A stretch of 64,000 nt of DNA, taken from the NCBI GenBank assembly GCA_030549205.1, contig JAUKTV010000005.1, forward strand, positions 248,001 through 312,000, written 5' to 3'. The DNA is from Apiosordaria backusii. Taxonomy: Eukaryota > Ascomycota > Sordariomycetes > Sordariales > Lasiosphaeriaceae. The stretch's first letter is position 1. Every line of letters starts with the position of its first letter. Shown piece after piece: positions 1 through 11,700 of this stretch. Under the pieces are notes generated by a model. It was not told the origin of the DNA, ran no database searches, and saw only the letters and a list, made by a program, of their open reading frames with translations. The translations under genes and the position numbers were made by a program.

Positions 1-532
1 CGTTGTCGGAGGAGGAGGAAGAGGAGGAATCGCTGCTGCTAGAGTAATTCACTCCAGGTGGGACGGCAGAAAGATTAGTGCCGGCTCGGCGAGGGCCAGC
101 GGGCATGGTGAAGGTTCTGTCAGGCTGGGGGAACTCGGTGGCCCAGTTTCGAGCTTGGGGACGGGAAGGGGAGGTTGTTCTTTCTGTTGGCTCAGTTTGA
201 ACTTTGCGGGGTTGTTGGACCTGTGATTCTCCCTCTTGTTGTTGCTTCTCCTTCACCTCATGCTGCCCCTCCTCCTCTGGCTTGCTTTGATGTGTTTCCG
301 CCATGGTGGTCTTTGGAGAGTGCAGTGAAGAAGGTGAACGACCAGACACGGGAGATTTAGTCGCGGGAGGGACGTAGGTAGGGTACACAATGTGATTCTC
401 GGCGTCACGGACAACAGTAACCTGCTGGCCGTCGCTTTGGGTCTCGGTGACTAGCCTGAGATTGCCATCTTTGGTTTCGGTCTCCTTGGGCAGCTGCTGC
501 CCTGGGATCGGAGTCTCGGAGTCTCCCGCCAT
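1..532 (-). CDS. 5' part of a hypothetical disordered protein (runs off left edge)
   Basis: An open minus-strand frame starts at the ATG at 532 (context CCACCATGG, a good fungal initiation context) and stays open to base 1, giving about 177 residues. The start reads MAGDSETPIPGQ. The visible part is almost entirely low complexity: rich in Glu, Gln, Pro, Ser and Thr, with a Gln/Glu-rich stretch in the middle and a serine run near the left edge. No folded domain is visible, so the function cannot be named; such N-termini are common in fungal regulators and scaffolds. The rest of the gene lies outside the window. The next gene (1611-3638) is on the same strand, about 1.1 kb upstream. Confidence is moderate that this is real coding sequence, because of the start context and uninterrupted frame. 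Confidence 0.6.
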   Translation of the reverse strand, partial: MAGDSETPIPGQQLPKETETKDGNLRLVTETQSDGQQVTVVRDAENHIVYPTYVPPATKSPVSGRSPSSLHSPKTTMAETHQSKPEEEGQHEVKEKQQQEGESQVQQPRKVQTEPTERTTSPSRPQARNWATEFPQPDRTFTMPAGPRRAGTNLSAVPPGVNYSSSSDSSSSSSSDN

Positions 533-1610
533 GGTGGAGGTTTAGTTTGCTGTAGCGAAGAGTCGGTAGCCGTACGATTACAGTAGTCGCGGAAAATCGT
601 TGACGTCCGTGTGTGTGTGTTGGGGAGGGACGTGCGATTGGATTTCTTAACCACTGTAGCGTTGTTGATCCTGAGCGCAACACACGCTGCTGTTGTGGGG
701 ACTGGACCAAGCAGCAAGTCGAAAGTCGATCGTTCGAGAGACAGACGTCAAGGTGTTTTTGTTATTGCGGCAGCTGAAAGAAAATAGACAGCATCAGCCA
801 AGGAGACAAAAGAACTTGGGAAGGTACTGTAGTAAAACGCTCGGCAACGCGTGTTCCTGACGTAGCTATTCGCCGCCGCTGTGTAGCTGCCCAGTGTTGA
901 GCGCGTCTTGTTCATGCACGCGGTCGAGTTTCAACTCTTTCTTATGTAGAAAGCTCCTCGGACGAATTCGGCCTTTTATTCTATCAGCCGAATGCAATCG
1001 AGTTTTGTTTTCTGCAAGATATCTTTCTTCCAATCAAACGACCAACAGGAATTGCTCCATCGTCCCCCTTCCCCCCCTTCATCTTCAGTCTTGAACGAGA
1101 ACGGGAGTTCGGTCAAAGCAATGACATCATAGCATTGACCTGCAGGGGTCAAGGTTTCTGGTTCGCTGTGGACTCGGCGGCGCTAACGAGTGGTGCGTGC
1201 CACGCCCGGCAGCCCGTGCCACCCCTGCCACACTCCTGGAGGAAATGCTCCTGAACTTGCTCAGGGGTCGTACTGAGCATTGCCAAGACGAATGCTCTTG
1301 ATCTTGATTTTTTGTCTTCAAGATGAGAGTCGAAGAGTCTCGATCTGATTGTTCTAGGCCGTGGCCTTTATCGACAATATCCGGTGCTCGATGCTACGCT
1401 GATATCTGCTGCTGGAAAATGACACTATCCCCTAGTCATCAAACACTATCATTTAGAACAAGACCCGGCACAAACTCAATCGATTTAGTATTCATAGCAA
1501 TATGTGTTACAGAACATAACCATCCATCCTGTTACCCCCGCTTCCCTTTGCGCCGCCCAAGTCATTCCATGATCCGTCAGTAAGTGTGCCCTATGAGTTA
1601 GACCCTATGT
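533..1610. other. Intergenic, no gene seen
   Basis: Holds the presumed promoter and leader of the left-edge gene and the 3' flank of the YBP1-like gene. A short GT-repeat (gtgtgtgtgtg) lies near 610. Open frames here are short, without coding-like codon use. I see no RNA gene. Confidence 0.5.
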
Positions 1611-3638
1611 TCATATTCCCTTACCACCAGTGAAACCTTCCTTCCCAGCTAGATCCTCCAACCTCCCCTTCAGCACAGCCAGCTCAGCTTCCACCGGCCC
1701 CAACTCAGCACCTTCATTCTTACTCTCCTTCTGGACCCTCTCAATAGCCTCCAGCAATGGTTCAAACCACCGCTGTCTGACCGTAGCATCCATATTCGCC
1801 GGCAACACGCTCTTCCACTTTTCTGGGCTAGACCAGAGGAACAAACCCAAGTTCACCGCTTGCATGAGGAACGGTGCGTTGCCCACCAAATACTCAATCA
1901 CCTCCTCCAAGTTGGTGTCCTCAACCAAAAAGTCCAGGCTCGGGAAAACCACATACTGGACCGTCTCGAGTGCTTGTGTCGTGGAAAATACAGTTGGTTG
2001 GCGAAGCTTTGCTGTAGACGCTGTAATCAATTCCTCTCTCAGCCAGGCTATCGCTCTCGCTTTGAGAGAGGCAAACGTGCAGTTCTCCAACAGATCATAC
2101 AAGACCTTCAAACGGTCATCATCTGATGGGTCGGAATGGAGCACCTGGCCAGCCAGTGTACTGGCTGCGTTGCGGACGTGAAGCTTTGGGTGAAATAGCG
2201 CGATGAGCGTGACAAGGTGAATATACCGCATGAAATCCGAAGTCGGATCTTCCGGAGATGTAGTAGGATTCGTAAGTGGAGTGTTGGGGTTCGCCGAAGT
2301 GAAGTTGTTCTCGTGTAGCCAAAGGCCAATTGTGATAAGGGCTTCTACAGTGCCAGGCGATTGTTGAATCTGGGTGTGCGCATCGTCCTGAAGAAACTTG
2401 TCCAGGACGGCATAGTGGTCTGGAAAGATATTCATCTCTGGCTGAGGGTGATCGGCGTCAAAAATCGTCGACGAAAAGACCCAGTAGGCCACCAGACAAA
2501 CCGCTCCGCCCGTAGAAAGCTTGACCTGGCTCGCTGATTCAAAATCCTCAGACCCAGCCAGCGGATTATCATGCAGAGGTCCTTCACACACATGCTTCAA
2601 AAACGTCTTGGAGCACGATCTCAACCCCAAATCCCCAATCAGCGCCTAAAAGATCATGTCAGCTTATGAATCCTCACCATCACCAACAAGAAAACCTACC
2701 ACCAACTTCCCCACAATCTCATCCTTAGCCAACAACCCCTCATCCTCCCTAAAAGCCCCCATCAACGTCTTCCTCCCGGGAACAATCCTCTCCGGCTCAT
2801 AAAACTCTACCAACCTCCCCGCCCACGCCAAATCATTCCCATTCGCATACCTCTCCAACACACACGTCGCAAAGCTCAACAGCAACTTCTGCTGCAACTC
2901 CGTCTCATCCGGATCCTCTATTCTCCCCCCCTCCCCCTCCTTCCCAGTCCCCTCATGATCATCCGCCTCCGGATCAGGCGCATTCTTCCCCCTATCCCCC
3001 TCCAAGTCCAAATTCACCACATTCACACTTGACTTCCTACTCGGCAGCGGCGGCCTTGCCCTCTTCCCGCTCAGGCTATGCACCAAATTCACCACCCCCG
3101 CCGTCATCTCCTCGCTGCCCGCCTCATACGCCCCCAGCACCGTCTGCAGCGTCTGCGCCAGAAACCTCGACGGGTACTTTGTCTTGATCCTCCCGTGCAA
3201 AATCGCCAGCATACCCATCAGAGTAATAAACTTCTCCGTCTTTGTCACCTCCCCCTCCTTTTTCTCTTGTTGCGTCTCCGCTTCATCGTCTGCTTCGTAG
3301 CCTTCTTCCTCGCCTAGCAGTTCGAGCGTCTCGAGGACTTTGAGGATGACCTCCCTTGGGTTTCCAAGACGGGCGATTGTCTCGAGGCAGGAGCTCGAAC
3401 CGGGGAGGTTGACAAGGTTGAAGACGAGATCCCAGCCAATCTCCTGGGTTAGGCCCGCGTCTTGGAGGACTTCGTTTAGCGTCGGGAGGACCTCCGGGGA
3501 GAGGTTGGACTCGACGATGGTGAGGTAGGTGAAGCGGTCGGTTGCGGGGGGTCGGGCGTCGCGGATGGCGGTGATGGCTTTGGAGGGGGAGTAGGAGGAG
3601 GAGGAGGGGTCGGCATCTTCGGTCGTGGTGGTGGCCAT
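1611..3638 (-). CDS. YBP1/glomulin (Alf4)-family protein, two exons
   Basis: Exon 1 3638-2700 and exon 2 2645-1611 are joined by a 54-bp intron (2646-2699, GTAGGT...GCTGAC...TTTTAG). The join is in phase and gives 657 residues. The protein is mostly alpha-helical and HEAT-like, with an acidic low-complexity insert rich in Glu, Asp and Lys around residues 210-265. It looks like the YAP-binding/Alf4/glomulin family (Ybp1/Ybp2): in yeast Ybp1 promotes oxidation of the AP-1 factor Yap1 by peroxide and Ybp2 acts at kinetochores. Family assignment rests on overall pattern such as the KTKYPSRFLAQTLQTVLGAYEAG segment features, not on a catalytic motif. The start at 3638 (MATTTTED) was chosen because the conserved region begins soon after; an in-frame ATG at 4028 would add 130 residues that look like promoter sequence. 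The role in redox signalling is inferred. Confidence 0.8.
2646..2699 (-). other. Intron of the YBP1-like gene
   Basis: Donor GTAGGT, branch GCTGAC, acceptor TTTTAG; 54 bp, phase 0. Reading through without splicing meets a stop. Confidence 0.85.
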
Positions 3639-4655
3639 CTTGTCTTTTTTATTTCGAGAGAGGTTGTTGTTTTCGTGATCGGGTGGGTGGGTGAGTGGTG
3701 TGAAAAATGAACGAAAGAGGGAGAAAAAAAGCAAAAATTTGGGAGATGATTCAAAGTCACAAAAACAAGTAATATCCGGAATGTCTGGATGTTTGTCCAG
3801 TGGAAAAGCAGCAACCAGGACGAGGTCGACGGCAGTGATGGATAGCAGTGGAGTTTCCCACAACCTGCCTGAAGTGATGGGGAACCCCGCACTCCACTTT
3901 CTCGTTGCTTGCTTCAGGAGCTTTCCCCTCCACTCTCGCGCGACGATGACAGCGGCGTGTTTGAGCTTGGGGCTCGTTTGTCCAATGAACTGCTTCCCAA
4001 AGATATGATACGGGTCATCTCTTTGCATGAACTTGACAGCTGTGTTTTTCCCGGCGGTGTAGCCAGTTGGGATGGACCTGTCAAAATGCCCTATGACGTC
4101 GATGGTTGGTTGACAAGTCTAGACTCCACCAGTCTGGCTGGACAGGTTCTTAAAGGAGGCTCAAAACAGCGACTTGACTTGAGAAAAGGATAGGCAGTGA
4201 AATAATAAATCGAAATTATCAAAAGAATAGAAGAAATAATAATGATGTACTCTAGTTCTCGATCTGGCATAAACTGGCAACAACAGCGCAAAAGTAGTGA
4301 TGTGACATGGCCTTCCATCCAAGAGTTGTCAACTTTATATAAAAAAAAAAAAGAATATACAATAAATACTACAGAGGTATCAATTCATGTGTCATTATCC
4401 AAACCCATCCCAAACCCACTGCCCAATTTCATTCAATCCAATCCAGTTGATCACAAGTAACTACCACCACAAGACAGTAAACACTAGACACTACATCCTC
4501 CCCTATCCCTTCATTTTCTTTCTCCCGTTCCTACCATCATCCCCGTTCTTAAAAACACCCCGATCAAACCCCCTAAACGCCACCCCGCCCCCCTAGGTAT
4601 CCCAAAAGAAACAACAAATCCGCAAACCAACACCATCTTACAATGTCCTACTAAC
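3639..4655. other. Intergenic, no separate gene seen
   Basis: Promoter and leader of the YBP1-like gene on the right of its start, then the 3' flank of the membrane protein gene. The stretch is AT-rich around 4190-4400, including an A12 run near 4342. The minus-strand frame of the YBP1-like gene remains open to 4028, discussed under that gene. Confidence 0.5.
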
Positions 4656-5844
4656 CTAGCCAGCCACGGGCAACTTCCCACCCCCATTGACCTCGGTATC
4701 CTCCACGACAAAATTCCAATGACCCGCCCAGTTCGGCTCTCCCAGCCGACTCTTCAAATAGCAGACATGTCTCCCTTCCTGTTCACCCCACCCGGCGCCG
4801 ACACAGCCTTCTTGTTTGGCGCAAAGGTCAATACACTCCGCCAGGGTATCGATCCGAGCATTATACATATCTGCTGCTCCGTTCACGACGTTGTAGTCCC
4901 TGCCGCATAGTAATAGGAACTTGCGATTGTTGGAGGGGGTGGCTGGGGAAGAATAAAGGGTGAGGTTCTGGCTTGGACAGGTTATGTCGGCGCGGATTAG
5001 CTCGCTGGAGTTGGTGGCGGTTGGGTTGGTGACAGTGGAGGATTCGAAAAGGGGGACCGGGAGTGTGCGGACGGGGGTAGAGGGGGAGGTTGATTGGGAT
5101 GGTGTTGGTGATGGGCTGGATAAGAGGTTAGTTATGACAATGATTTATGAGGCAGTGGGTGAGGAAAAGGTGCACAAAATATGGATATGACATAACGACT
5201 CACCCCTCGTTAGAGTTCTTATTCCCAAGTGAAACTCCCACCCCAACACCGGCCGCTATGGCTATCACCGCCAGAAATATCCCTATCGCAAGAATGACCC
5301 AGAAGGTTTGTCGTTTGACACCGCATATCATTTCCCGTTTTCTTCCTCCGGTAAGTCCCTCGCCTTGCAAAGGCGGCACCAACGGCCGGCTCCCGTCGAA
5401 TACGTTGCTGAAATCATCGCTCCCTTGATGCCCTCCATGCTGTCCTCGTGAAGCAGTCGTGCTGCTGTAGGCTGTGCCTGGTCTGCTCGGTCTATGCATT
5501 CCCGGCGGTACACCTTCCATCCCCGTCATTGGCGGCGGCACCCCAAAGCCATAGCCTGGTATTGGTGGTGGTGGGCTGTTAGCGGTTGTGAATTCCCCTC
5601 CATATCCTAGCGACGGCAGATTCCCTGCCTTTTCCCATGTTTTGAGGTCTTCGAATCCTGTGACGGGTGACCCGATGGCTACTTTCCCTTGGCCTGGAAC
5701 CACTTCGAGGGTAGAATGCGCAGCGACTTCAAGGCCGGGCTGGGTATCATGCTCGGTGAACTGTGGGCGGTCGGCGAGCTCGATGCCATGTCCTTGGATG
5801 AGTTCGTCTCGAGGATCTAGAGGATGTCGTCGCATTGAGTCCAT
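4656..5844 (-). CDS. Single-pass membrane protein with PAN/apple-like ectodomain
   Basis: Two exons (5844-5204 and 5115-4656) with an 88-bp intron (GTGAGT...CTTATCCAG) give 366 residues. Residues 1-180 are a Pro/Gly/Ser-rich cytoplasmic-type region beginning MDSMRRHPLD. A basic stretch (KREMICGVKRQ) precedes one long hydrophobic segment at about 181-203. A Ser/Thr/Pro-rich stalk follows, then a C-terminal module with six cysteines in a pattern resembling a PAN/apple domain (TLAECIDLCAKQEGCVGAGW). Basic residues on the N-terminal side predict a cytosolic N-terminus and an extracellular C-terminus. PAN/apple modules bind protein or carbohydrate, so a cell-surface role is inferred. No orthologue with a known function is recognised. 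The gene lies alone between divergent flanks and no regulation is visible. Confidence 0.78.
5116..5203 (-). other. Intron of the PAN-like membrane protein gene
   Basis: Donor GTGAGT, AACTAAC-type branch, acceptor TCCAG; phase 2. It separates the membrane anchor from the ectodomain. Confidence 0.8.
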
Positions 5845-8545
5845 TATGTTCTTGTTTCTTCCTTCCTTTCCTCCTCCACAAGAGATAGAATATGTTGTTG
5901 TCTATGATCGAAGTCTTGGCGAAAATGAGGCTATCATGATCATCTCTTAACACCAAACTCCAATCCTCTCTTGCTCAGATTTAGTATCCAGCTGTTACCC
6001 GTCGCGGTCGCGTCCAACGAAAGAAAAAAAAAAAACGAAAGAATTGAACGAGCGTAGTTGGTGATCCCGATCGAAGAAAGAAGAAAAAAGGAACAAGAGT
6101 GAGAAAAGGGCGTAGAACCGTAAGCAGTGCCTTGGAAGGGGATCTTTTTGAGATTAAGATCCAAAAGGGAAAGTGTGTCAGCAACCACCACCGTAACCGC
6201 GCCCCTCGTCGTCCATTTTATCAACCCCCTTGTCTTCGCTGTGCCATCTCTTTCCCCAGTCCTGGGAATTCGAGAGAATGCTCATCATCCAAGACCAAGC
6301 ATCTCACTCAACGCCGGATTCGGTTCCGGTTGACGTCCGTATCGTGTTTTTTGCCAAGTACGACCTTGTCCACAGCACCGAGCATTCAGTGCTCGAGGAC
6401 CCCAACTGGTGATGACGAGTGTTTCGTTTCGCCTCGTTTCCTCTTCTCAAAAAAGAAAAGGCTAAATAACTTTGCCTCTCCCCAACTTTTCAGCCCCCAA
6501 GCACCACGTTCTGTGTGTTGACAATGTGATCAAGGAATCAAGCAAGCGACCGAGCTGAGCAGAGCCCCACAGAAACGCACGCGGGCATGTCATCAACTAT
6601 GTAACGCCGTCAGCCTGAACCAAACAAACGACGCGATCCGATTCCATCCCCCAGGTTGCCGCTTCCTCTGAATGATTTGGCCCATAGTGAAGAGAAAGAT
6701 ACCGTCGGAAATTATCGTATCTCAGATCCAACAACGAGAAACGGTTTCTGGGTTTGAAGATCGGCGCTCAAAGAAACCAACATCGCGAAGTTGGGAGTTC
6801 GACAACCTGGGCACAAAGATGCCAAGAACCACTGGCCCACCCGCTTCCCGCCGCTAAGGTTCCACGGGCCACCCCCGCTATCATTCAGGGACCGCTTGCG
6901 CAACACGGCAGGCAGAGCCAGCCGGGGATCCCCGTGTGAACCAGCCCTACAAGCCAGAACAGTTCCAAAAGTCCCAAGCTGCTTGGGTATTTTACGATCT
7001 TTTTTCCTTCCTTCTTCGAATATCTCATATCTTTTGGTGTTCCTTTGAAGAATGATAGCCGGAAAGATATCTCCATGTATCAAAGTGAAAGCGGCGCGGC
7101 GCGCAAAATGTACACCTAGCTTCCGACTTTCCTGCCAGCCTGGTCCCCCTCTTATCGCCAACATCACCTTTTTTGACCCAGCAGTCTGCACAGTGCGCCT
7201 CTTCTCGCAACTTCCAGGTGTGTACACATATCTCGGCGTCCTAGCCCTCCTACCTTCCGGTCCGGTCCCGAATGATGTGATGCCACCCTCCCTTTCCAAA
7301 CTGAATGTTGAATAAACAACCAAACTACCAGCTTGTTCGCTTGCCAACGTCCCAACTCACCCCAAGGCTCTGCACCTTAAACATACCACCTACATTACCA
7401 ACCGAGTTTCAGGTCTCTATCCACACACAGTGGCGCTCAAACGCCTCAACATCACCGATTCCACACACACATTGTAAACAACAATTCGAACCCAAACCCT
7501 CAGCTCCAAGCCCCCTCAAGGCACATACCGTAGTTAGACGTCATATAACCTTGTACACACTTGTCGTCTCAACAAGCTGTACCTGCATATGCATACTCCG
7601 TCCAAGCTGCCAGCAGTCCGCTCGTCATCCACATCTACGTACCTTTGGTATGCTGAACCAACTTGAATCCGAGAAAAAAAGGGGTAACATCAGCCCCATA
7701 CTACTCCCCACAACGGGACCTACCCAACAAGACCCCCATTCTCCAACGGCCCGCAAATCTTTCCCAACCGGCCGCCTGGCATCCGACACAGTGCAGCACC
7801 ATCCCATCATGCCCATTGATCACAGATGCCGCAAAAATAAACAAAGTATATGCACCCTACGCGCCCGTCAACCTCACCCATCACCCCCCCAATCCCACCT
7901 TCTTCCCCATCTCCTTCGCCGCATCTACCAACTAACATACCACTCGGTGTTAACCTCGCCAATCACCTCCCAATCACCCTCAATATTCCCTTCTTCCGCA
8001 CCTCACCGGCTAGCTCCACCAGTGCTCATGATTGAGCCGCTCCTACCTGTGAATTGGTTCAGTGGTTTGACTTCCAGGGGTGGGTTCAACCTTCAACGGC
8101 TCAACCCCATGAATCACTTGCTGCCAACTCAACGGCTTGTTGGCAAATAGGACATGAGCCGTCAACGCTTTGCCGTTATTGAACGATCCTCGACAGCGAA
8201 ACCCCAACCCCTCCCATCTCGAATCTTGTCTCCCAAACGGGAAGGTAAGCCTCTTCTGCTGACAGGTTCTTTTGGTACAGACAAAACAGCACGGGGATTT
8301 CCGGAATGATTTTTGCACTTCATGCCCTCTTTCTTTTCACCCAATGGCCGTCCAAAGCGAGGGTTGACAAGGCTGGACTTCAAACTCGGTTCTGGTTCTC
8401 TCGACCCTCGCTCTTGTGTTTATTTGACAAATTCTGTGACAAATTCAAGCTCTAGAAATTAAATGAAAATGAACAGCAGTGTCGTGTACTCCGACTTTTG
8501 CGAATGAGAAAAACAAGTCACAGCGGGGAAAGAGAACGGCAAGGT

Positions 8546-8588
<43 letters not shown>

Positions 8589-8713
8589 ACGAAATGATGT
8601 TCATTGTTGTGTGGGTCGTCAGGGTTCACGTAGAAGCTGCTACTCACATATTGAGCGTATATGTAAAGAAATACAGAAAACTGTCAAAAAGATACATTAC
8701 GCAAAACCTCCTT
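5845..8713. other. Intergenic, 2.9 kb, no convincing gene
   Basis: Contains the promoter of the PAN-like gene on its left and the 3' flank of the NLR-like gene on its right. The longest open frames (6712-7347 minus, 7305-8150 plus) lack ATG-driven starts, recognisable domains or the C/G-ending codon use of neighbouring genes. The notable element is the A39 homopolymer at 8547-8585. Confidence 0.5.
8547..8585 (+). repeat. A39 homopolymer
   Basis: Thirty-nine consecutive A residues on the plus strand, about 130 bp beyond the stop codon of the NLR-like gene. It is by far the longest homopolymer in the window. No retroelement body or target-site duplication is recognised beside it. True length may vary by strain or assembly. 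Confidence 0.95.
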
Positions 8714-11700
8714 CTATGGTTCAATCTGTTCGGTTACCTCCTCCACTGTAATCCTCTCTACGGTCACTTTCTCAATCGTCACCGTCTCCACCGTCACCGT
8801 TTCTCCGCTAACCCTCTCGTCAGACCCCTCCCCATTCACCCTACCCTCGCTCTCCTCCGTCTTCTTTTCTTCGTTGCCCTCTTTATCCTCTACATCACTA
8901 TCCTCCCCCTCCTGCCTCTCCACATCCCACTTGAGCTTGTCATCTCCAATCCCCCAAGGCTTCAACACATTCTTCAACCACTCCCCAAAAGCAATCACCT
9001 CACCCCCTTCAACAAACTCACCCGTCTTCTCATCCTTCTGCGGCACCCGCACTTTACCCTCAAACGCCTCCATCCAGCTCTCCAGGTTCCATTTTGGCAA
9101 ACGGACCCAGTCATGCCCCGGACTGCACAAGGGCTGCGGCTTGCTCGCATCCGCCGCTTTGAGCTTCTCGAGACAAGGCCCGCAGATGGTCATGTTGTAG
9201 CAGTACTTGCAGGCGTAAAAGTCGTTTTCAAAGTCCCACGACCGCTTGTTGTAGCCAATGCAGGCTTCGCAGTCGCTGCCGCCGTAAATATCCAGCGCCC
9301 TTTTGACCATCCGGAGTTGTTTTAGTGTGGCGGTTTCTTCTTCTTGCTGAGCAGTGACAACATCACCCTCGCCGCCATCGTTGACCTGATCATCTCCCTT
9401 GGCAGAAGAGTCTTCTGTCTTGTTGGACCCAGAAGACCGTTCAGAAAGCTCGTCAATCATCTTCTCAACCTTGTCTCTGACCTCCGCTCTCAGGAAGATC
9501 ATATTGGTGCCACTCGCACCGAGCCCCGATAAGACTTGATGGGCGACGCTCCCTTCTGTTGGCTGGCCACCCTCTGGGCAGAGGAGTCGGATCAGTACCT
9601 CGTGGGCATGCGTGCCCAGAGAAGTAATGTCAGGCGCCACCAGCCGCATACTAGCCAGGGCATTCTGCACATCTCCCGTGTGTAGCAAGATGCCGCTGAG
9701 CTGCTTGAGATTGTCCGTGTCATTGTTCTTGTCGCCGTCAGAAAGCATGTTGGTAACGCGCACCATATCAGAGGCGAAGACCCTCCTGGACTCTTCAGGC
9801 TCTGGCGGCGTTTTCAGGAGATAATAGGAAGCCAAGTAGCTTTTGGATGTTGAGAGCTCTCTCTCAAAGTGGTCATGGGGACGCTTCTCGTACTCAGCCA
9901 CTGAAGCCCTGATTGCCTCAATGTGGTCCTCAGTGGCCAGTGTTGTGATTCCAGGAAGTCTTCCTCTTCCACTGGCTTGGTTGAAATGAAACCTATCGGC
10001 CAAGAACATTGTTTTGCCGTAGATTCGGTCAATCCACCATGGCGAAGTCTTTTCCAACCTCTCGCGTGCAGATTCTTGGGCCCGCTTACAACATTCTAGG
10101 ACATTTTGAATATCCTCGGAAGACCCAGTTTTATGCATATGGACCAAGCCTTTGTACGTAATGAGGACGGGGTGAAGTTGTTCCCTCTTGTCGCTTTTGG
10201 CAACCGAAATGGTTGCGTCGAGAGCTCCAATCAGAGCTTCAAACTTGCCAGTGGCTTCGATGATGGAGATGATTCTCCAGAATATAACGTCGGAACGGCT
10301 CCAGGCATTATTCATTGCCATAGTTCTGACAAGGGACCCGAGCGGTGTCAAGCCCTTGTTGGCATCTTTACCCTCTTCTTTAGATTCCACTGTTTTCGAT
10401 ACCAATTCGCGGACTTTGTCTTCTTCTTCCAGCTTGAGGAGCAGGTTCATCATGTCGTACTTGACTTCAGGGTCTTCGGGTGCTAAATGAAGTGCTTCCT
10501 CTAGAACCTCCAGGGCTTTCTTCGGATCGTTGTAGTTGTCGTACCACCATGCCAATTCTTGCAGCTGCTGAACCTTTTTCTCGATAGTGACAACAGTCGA
10601 ATCTTTGTAAAGTTCCATCGCCCGGTCGTGCATTGCGCGAGCTTCTTCGAGGTTGGCTGAACTACTTGCGAGCAAGGCGTAAGAGAGCCCAGTCAGAGTT
10701 TCCCATGATGGGTTTGAACTTGAGCACTTCTCAGCCTTCCGGTATTGCTCGATCGCGTCTTTGAAGCTCCCGGGCCATGCGTCCTTGTATGTCTGGCCGA
10801 GGCGTTCGAACCACAGTGGGTCGAGCTCTTCATCTTTGAGTTCAAGAATTTCTTGACACCAACTCGCTGCCTCTGCGATCTCAACCTTGACAAGGGGTCC
10901 GAAATCTTCGGTAGTGGACGCGATTGATGGAGAAGGGCTCACCGGCCTATCAGGCGTGTCGGGTGCAGTAGTTGAATCAGGTGTATTCATATTAGATGCG
11001 GTGGCTGCAGAGGGTGTAAGAGGCGCAACAGTCGCAGCAGGCTTATCGGTATTGGTCGAGCCGGCAGTCTCTGAAGAGTTTAAGACTTTGGCTGCTGCCC
11101 GTTTGTCCTCCGTTTTCTGTATGCAGCATCAGCGACCGATTCTCATGAACCAAGAGCACCGCCCCCAAGGACTGTGGGACCACGCTCTAAACCTGATATA
11201 CACCCCAATTTGAAGTTACTTACCATTCGGGAGAGAAACGGGGTGATCCACTCCAACAGCCAGTATACGTCCTTTTCGCGATCACGAAGCCACATCTTCG
11301 CCACCATCTTCATCGTCGGCCTCAGCAGCTTTCGTTCCCAGTTCGCATCCTTTTTGAGGTCACTTATTTGGTCTCTTTCTTTCCCAGAAAGCACGCTCAG
11401 TGTCGTATCCATTTGAATCCATTCCCAAAACTCCATCATATTGCGCTTCGCAATGAAATCCGTGCAATGACTGAAAAACTCCCAGTGTTTTTTAATGGCA
11501 GCATCTGGGTAGTCAAAAAGTTCAAATATACGCTTGCCAATACTACCTGCCTCGCTAGCCGTAAGCTTGTCCTTGCCCTCTGCTTTACGAAGAGTCTGGA
11601 GGTGATCTGCAATGTAATCGACAAGATACCTCCTGATATTCTCAGACTTCTCGTTGGGATCATCTTTGAGGAACTTGAAGAATGATTCCACAATTGCGAG

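Noticed and set aside
6712..7347. 211-codon minus frame
   Set aside because: Starts at a non-ATG codon, has no domain, and its codon use does not resemble neighbouring genes.
7305..8150. 281-codon plus frame
   Set aside because: Composition is C-rich intergenic sequence with few stops; no domain, no coding-like codon bias, and overlapping frames are equally open.
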